Positions 20,591-20,723 of a stretch of 20,723 nucleotides of DNA are shown one piece after another. The translations under genes were made by a program, and so were the position numbers. Under the pieces are notes generated by a model that saw only the letters and a list, made by a program, of their open reading frames with translations, made no database searches and was not told the origin of the DNA. Origin of the DNA: a virus; IMG/VR virus record IMGVR_UViG_3300025769_001067, positions 1 through 20,723 of that record. One strand, written 5' to 3'. The first letter of the stretch is position 1, and each line of letters begins with the position of its first letter.

Positions 20591-20723
20591 TTACTTCACT
20601 TTTCTGTATCGCTTCGTTTTAGCTTGTATCTTTTTAGGCTGTTTGGCAACTTGCTTACCAGCACGAGTTGCTCTTCTTTTAGCAGCAGTGGTTGCCGCAT
20701 ATTCTTTCTTCGATAACGCCTTG
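20591..20723 (-). CDS. Partial CDS, C-terminal 43 residues of a Lys/Arg-rich protein
   Basis: A minus-strand frame is open from the window edge to TAA (20591-20593). The visible 43 residues begin KALSKKEYAATTAAKRRATR and end KTKRYRKVK, with about 18 Lys or Arg. No domain is recognisable from this part. The tail is very basic, alanine-rich and likely unstructured or helical, and could bind DNA or negatively charged capsid surface. It ends 1 base before the ATG of the next gene, the same tight packing as in the rest of the operon. It may be a portal- or capsid-associated protein, but this is open. Confidence 0.6.
   Translation of the reverse strand, partial: KALSKKEYAATTAAKRRATRAGKQVAKQPKKIQAKTKRYRKVK

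Noticed and set aside
1-20723. CRISPR array, tRNA genes, insertion sequences or attachment sites.
   Set aside because: No evenly spaced short repeats with unique spacers, no cloverleaf-type sequence with the usual T-loop context, no transposase frame and no terminal inverted repeats were found on reading both strands.

Overview
The window looks like the late (virion) half of a short-tailed dsDNA phage, probably from a marine or other aquatic bacterium. The evidence is a tightly packed, single-direction run of genes on the minus strand. In transcription order (right to left) it holds a head-tail adaptor-like protein, a beta-propeller-like tail nozzle protein, a large fibre with the N-terminus common in aquatic podovirus fibres, many small fibre/adhesin-like proteins, and a block of large helical proteins of the ejection or internal-virion type. 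There is no sheath, tape measure, capsid, portal, terminase, polymerase, integrase, tRNA or CRISPR in the window. The podovirus assignment is an inference. The host is not determined; an alphaproteobacterial host such as SAR11, SAR116 or Roseobacter is only a guess from family resemblance.

Layout. 20723-18056: end of a Lys/Arg-rich protein, a small beta protein, the adaptor and the nozzle. 18052-16310: a 580-residue fibre with two 110-residue repeats whose DNA has diverged almost only at silent sites. 16309-16258: the most informative intergenic gap, carrying an exact TTGACA-N17-TATAAT promoter with a 6-2-6 inverted repeat in its spacer. 16257-9817: a cassette of 14 small to mid-sized genes, mostly fibre-like. 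It contains a four-gene block, here called D-A-B-C (15902-14211), that is repeated in the same order as a second D-A-B-C (12398-10791). The six A/B/C proteins share an N-terminal segment, a middle domain and, in most, a GDLA C-terminus. The stop codon of each unit overlaps the start codon of the next gene. Between the two blocks sit fibre-assembly-like genes and another fibre-like gene. 9820-9411: a 61-residue protein and a membrane-anchored coiled-coil protein. 9407-499: five genes of ejection/internal-virion type, including one of 1485 residues, then a Gly/Met-rich small protein.

At the left edge two small plus-strand genes (3-152 partial, 133-357) converge on the minus-strand operon. The last minus-strand gene, a 51-residue product at 354-509, ends by sharing one palindromic CTAG with the plus-strand gene, so the same four bases give a stop codon on both strands. 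A terminator-like hairpin for the plus-strand transcript lies inside that small gene.

Working model (inference): minus-strand transcription builds the tail from adaptor to nozzle to fibres to ejection proteins. The promoter at 16278-16306 gives the variable fibre cassette its own transcription start. The repeated D-A-B-C block is a system of duplicated and shuffled adhesins that could broaden or switch receptor binding.
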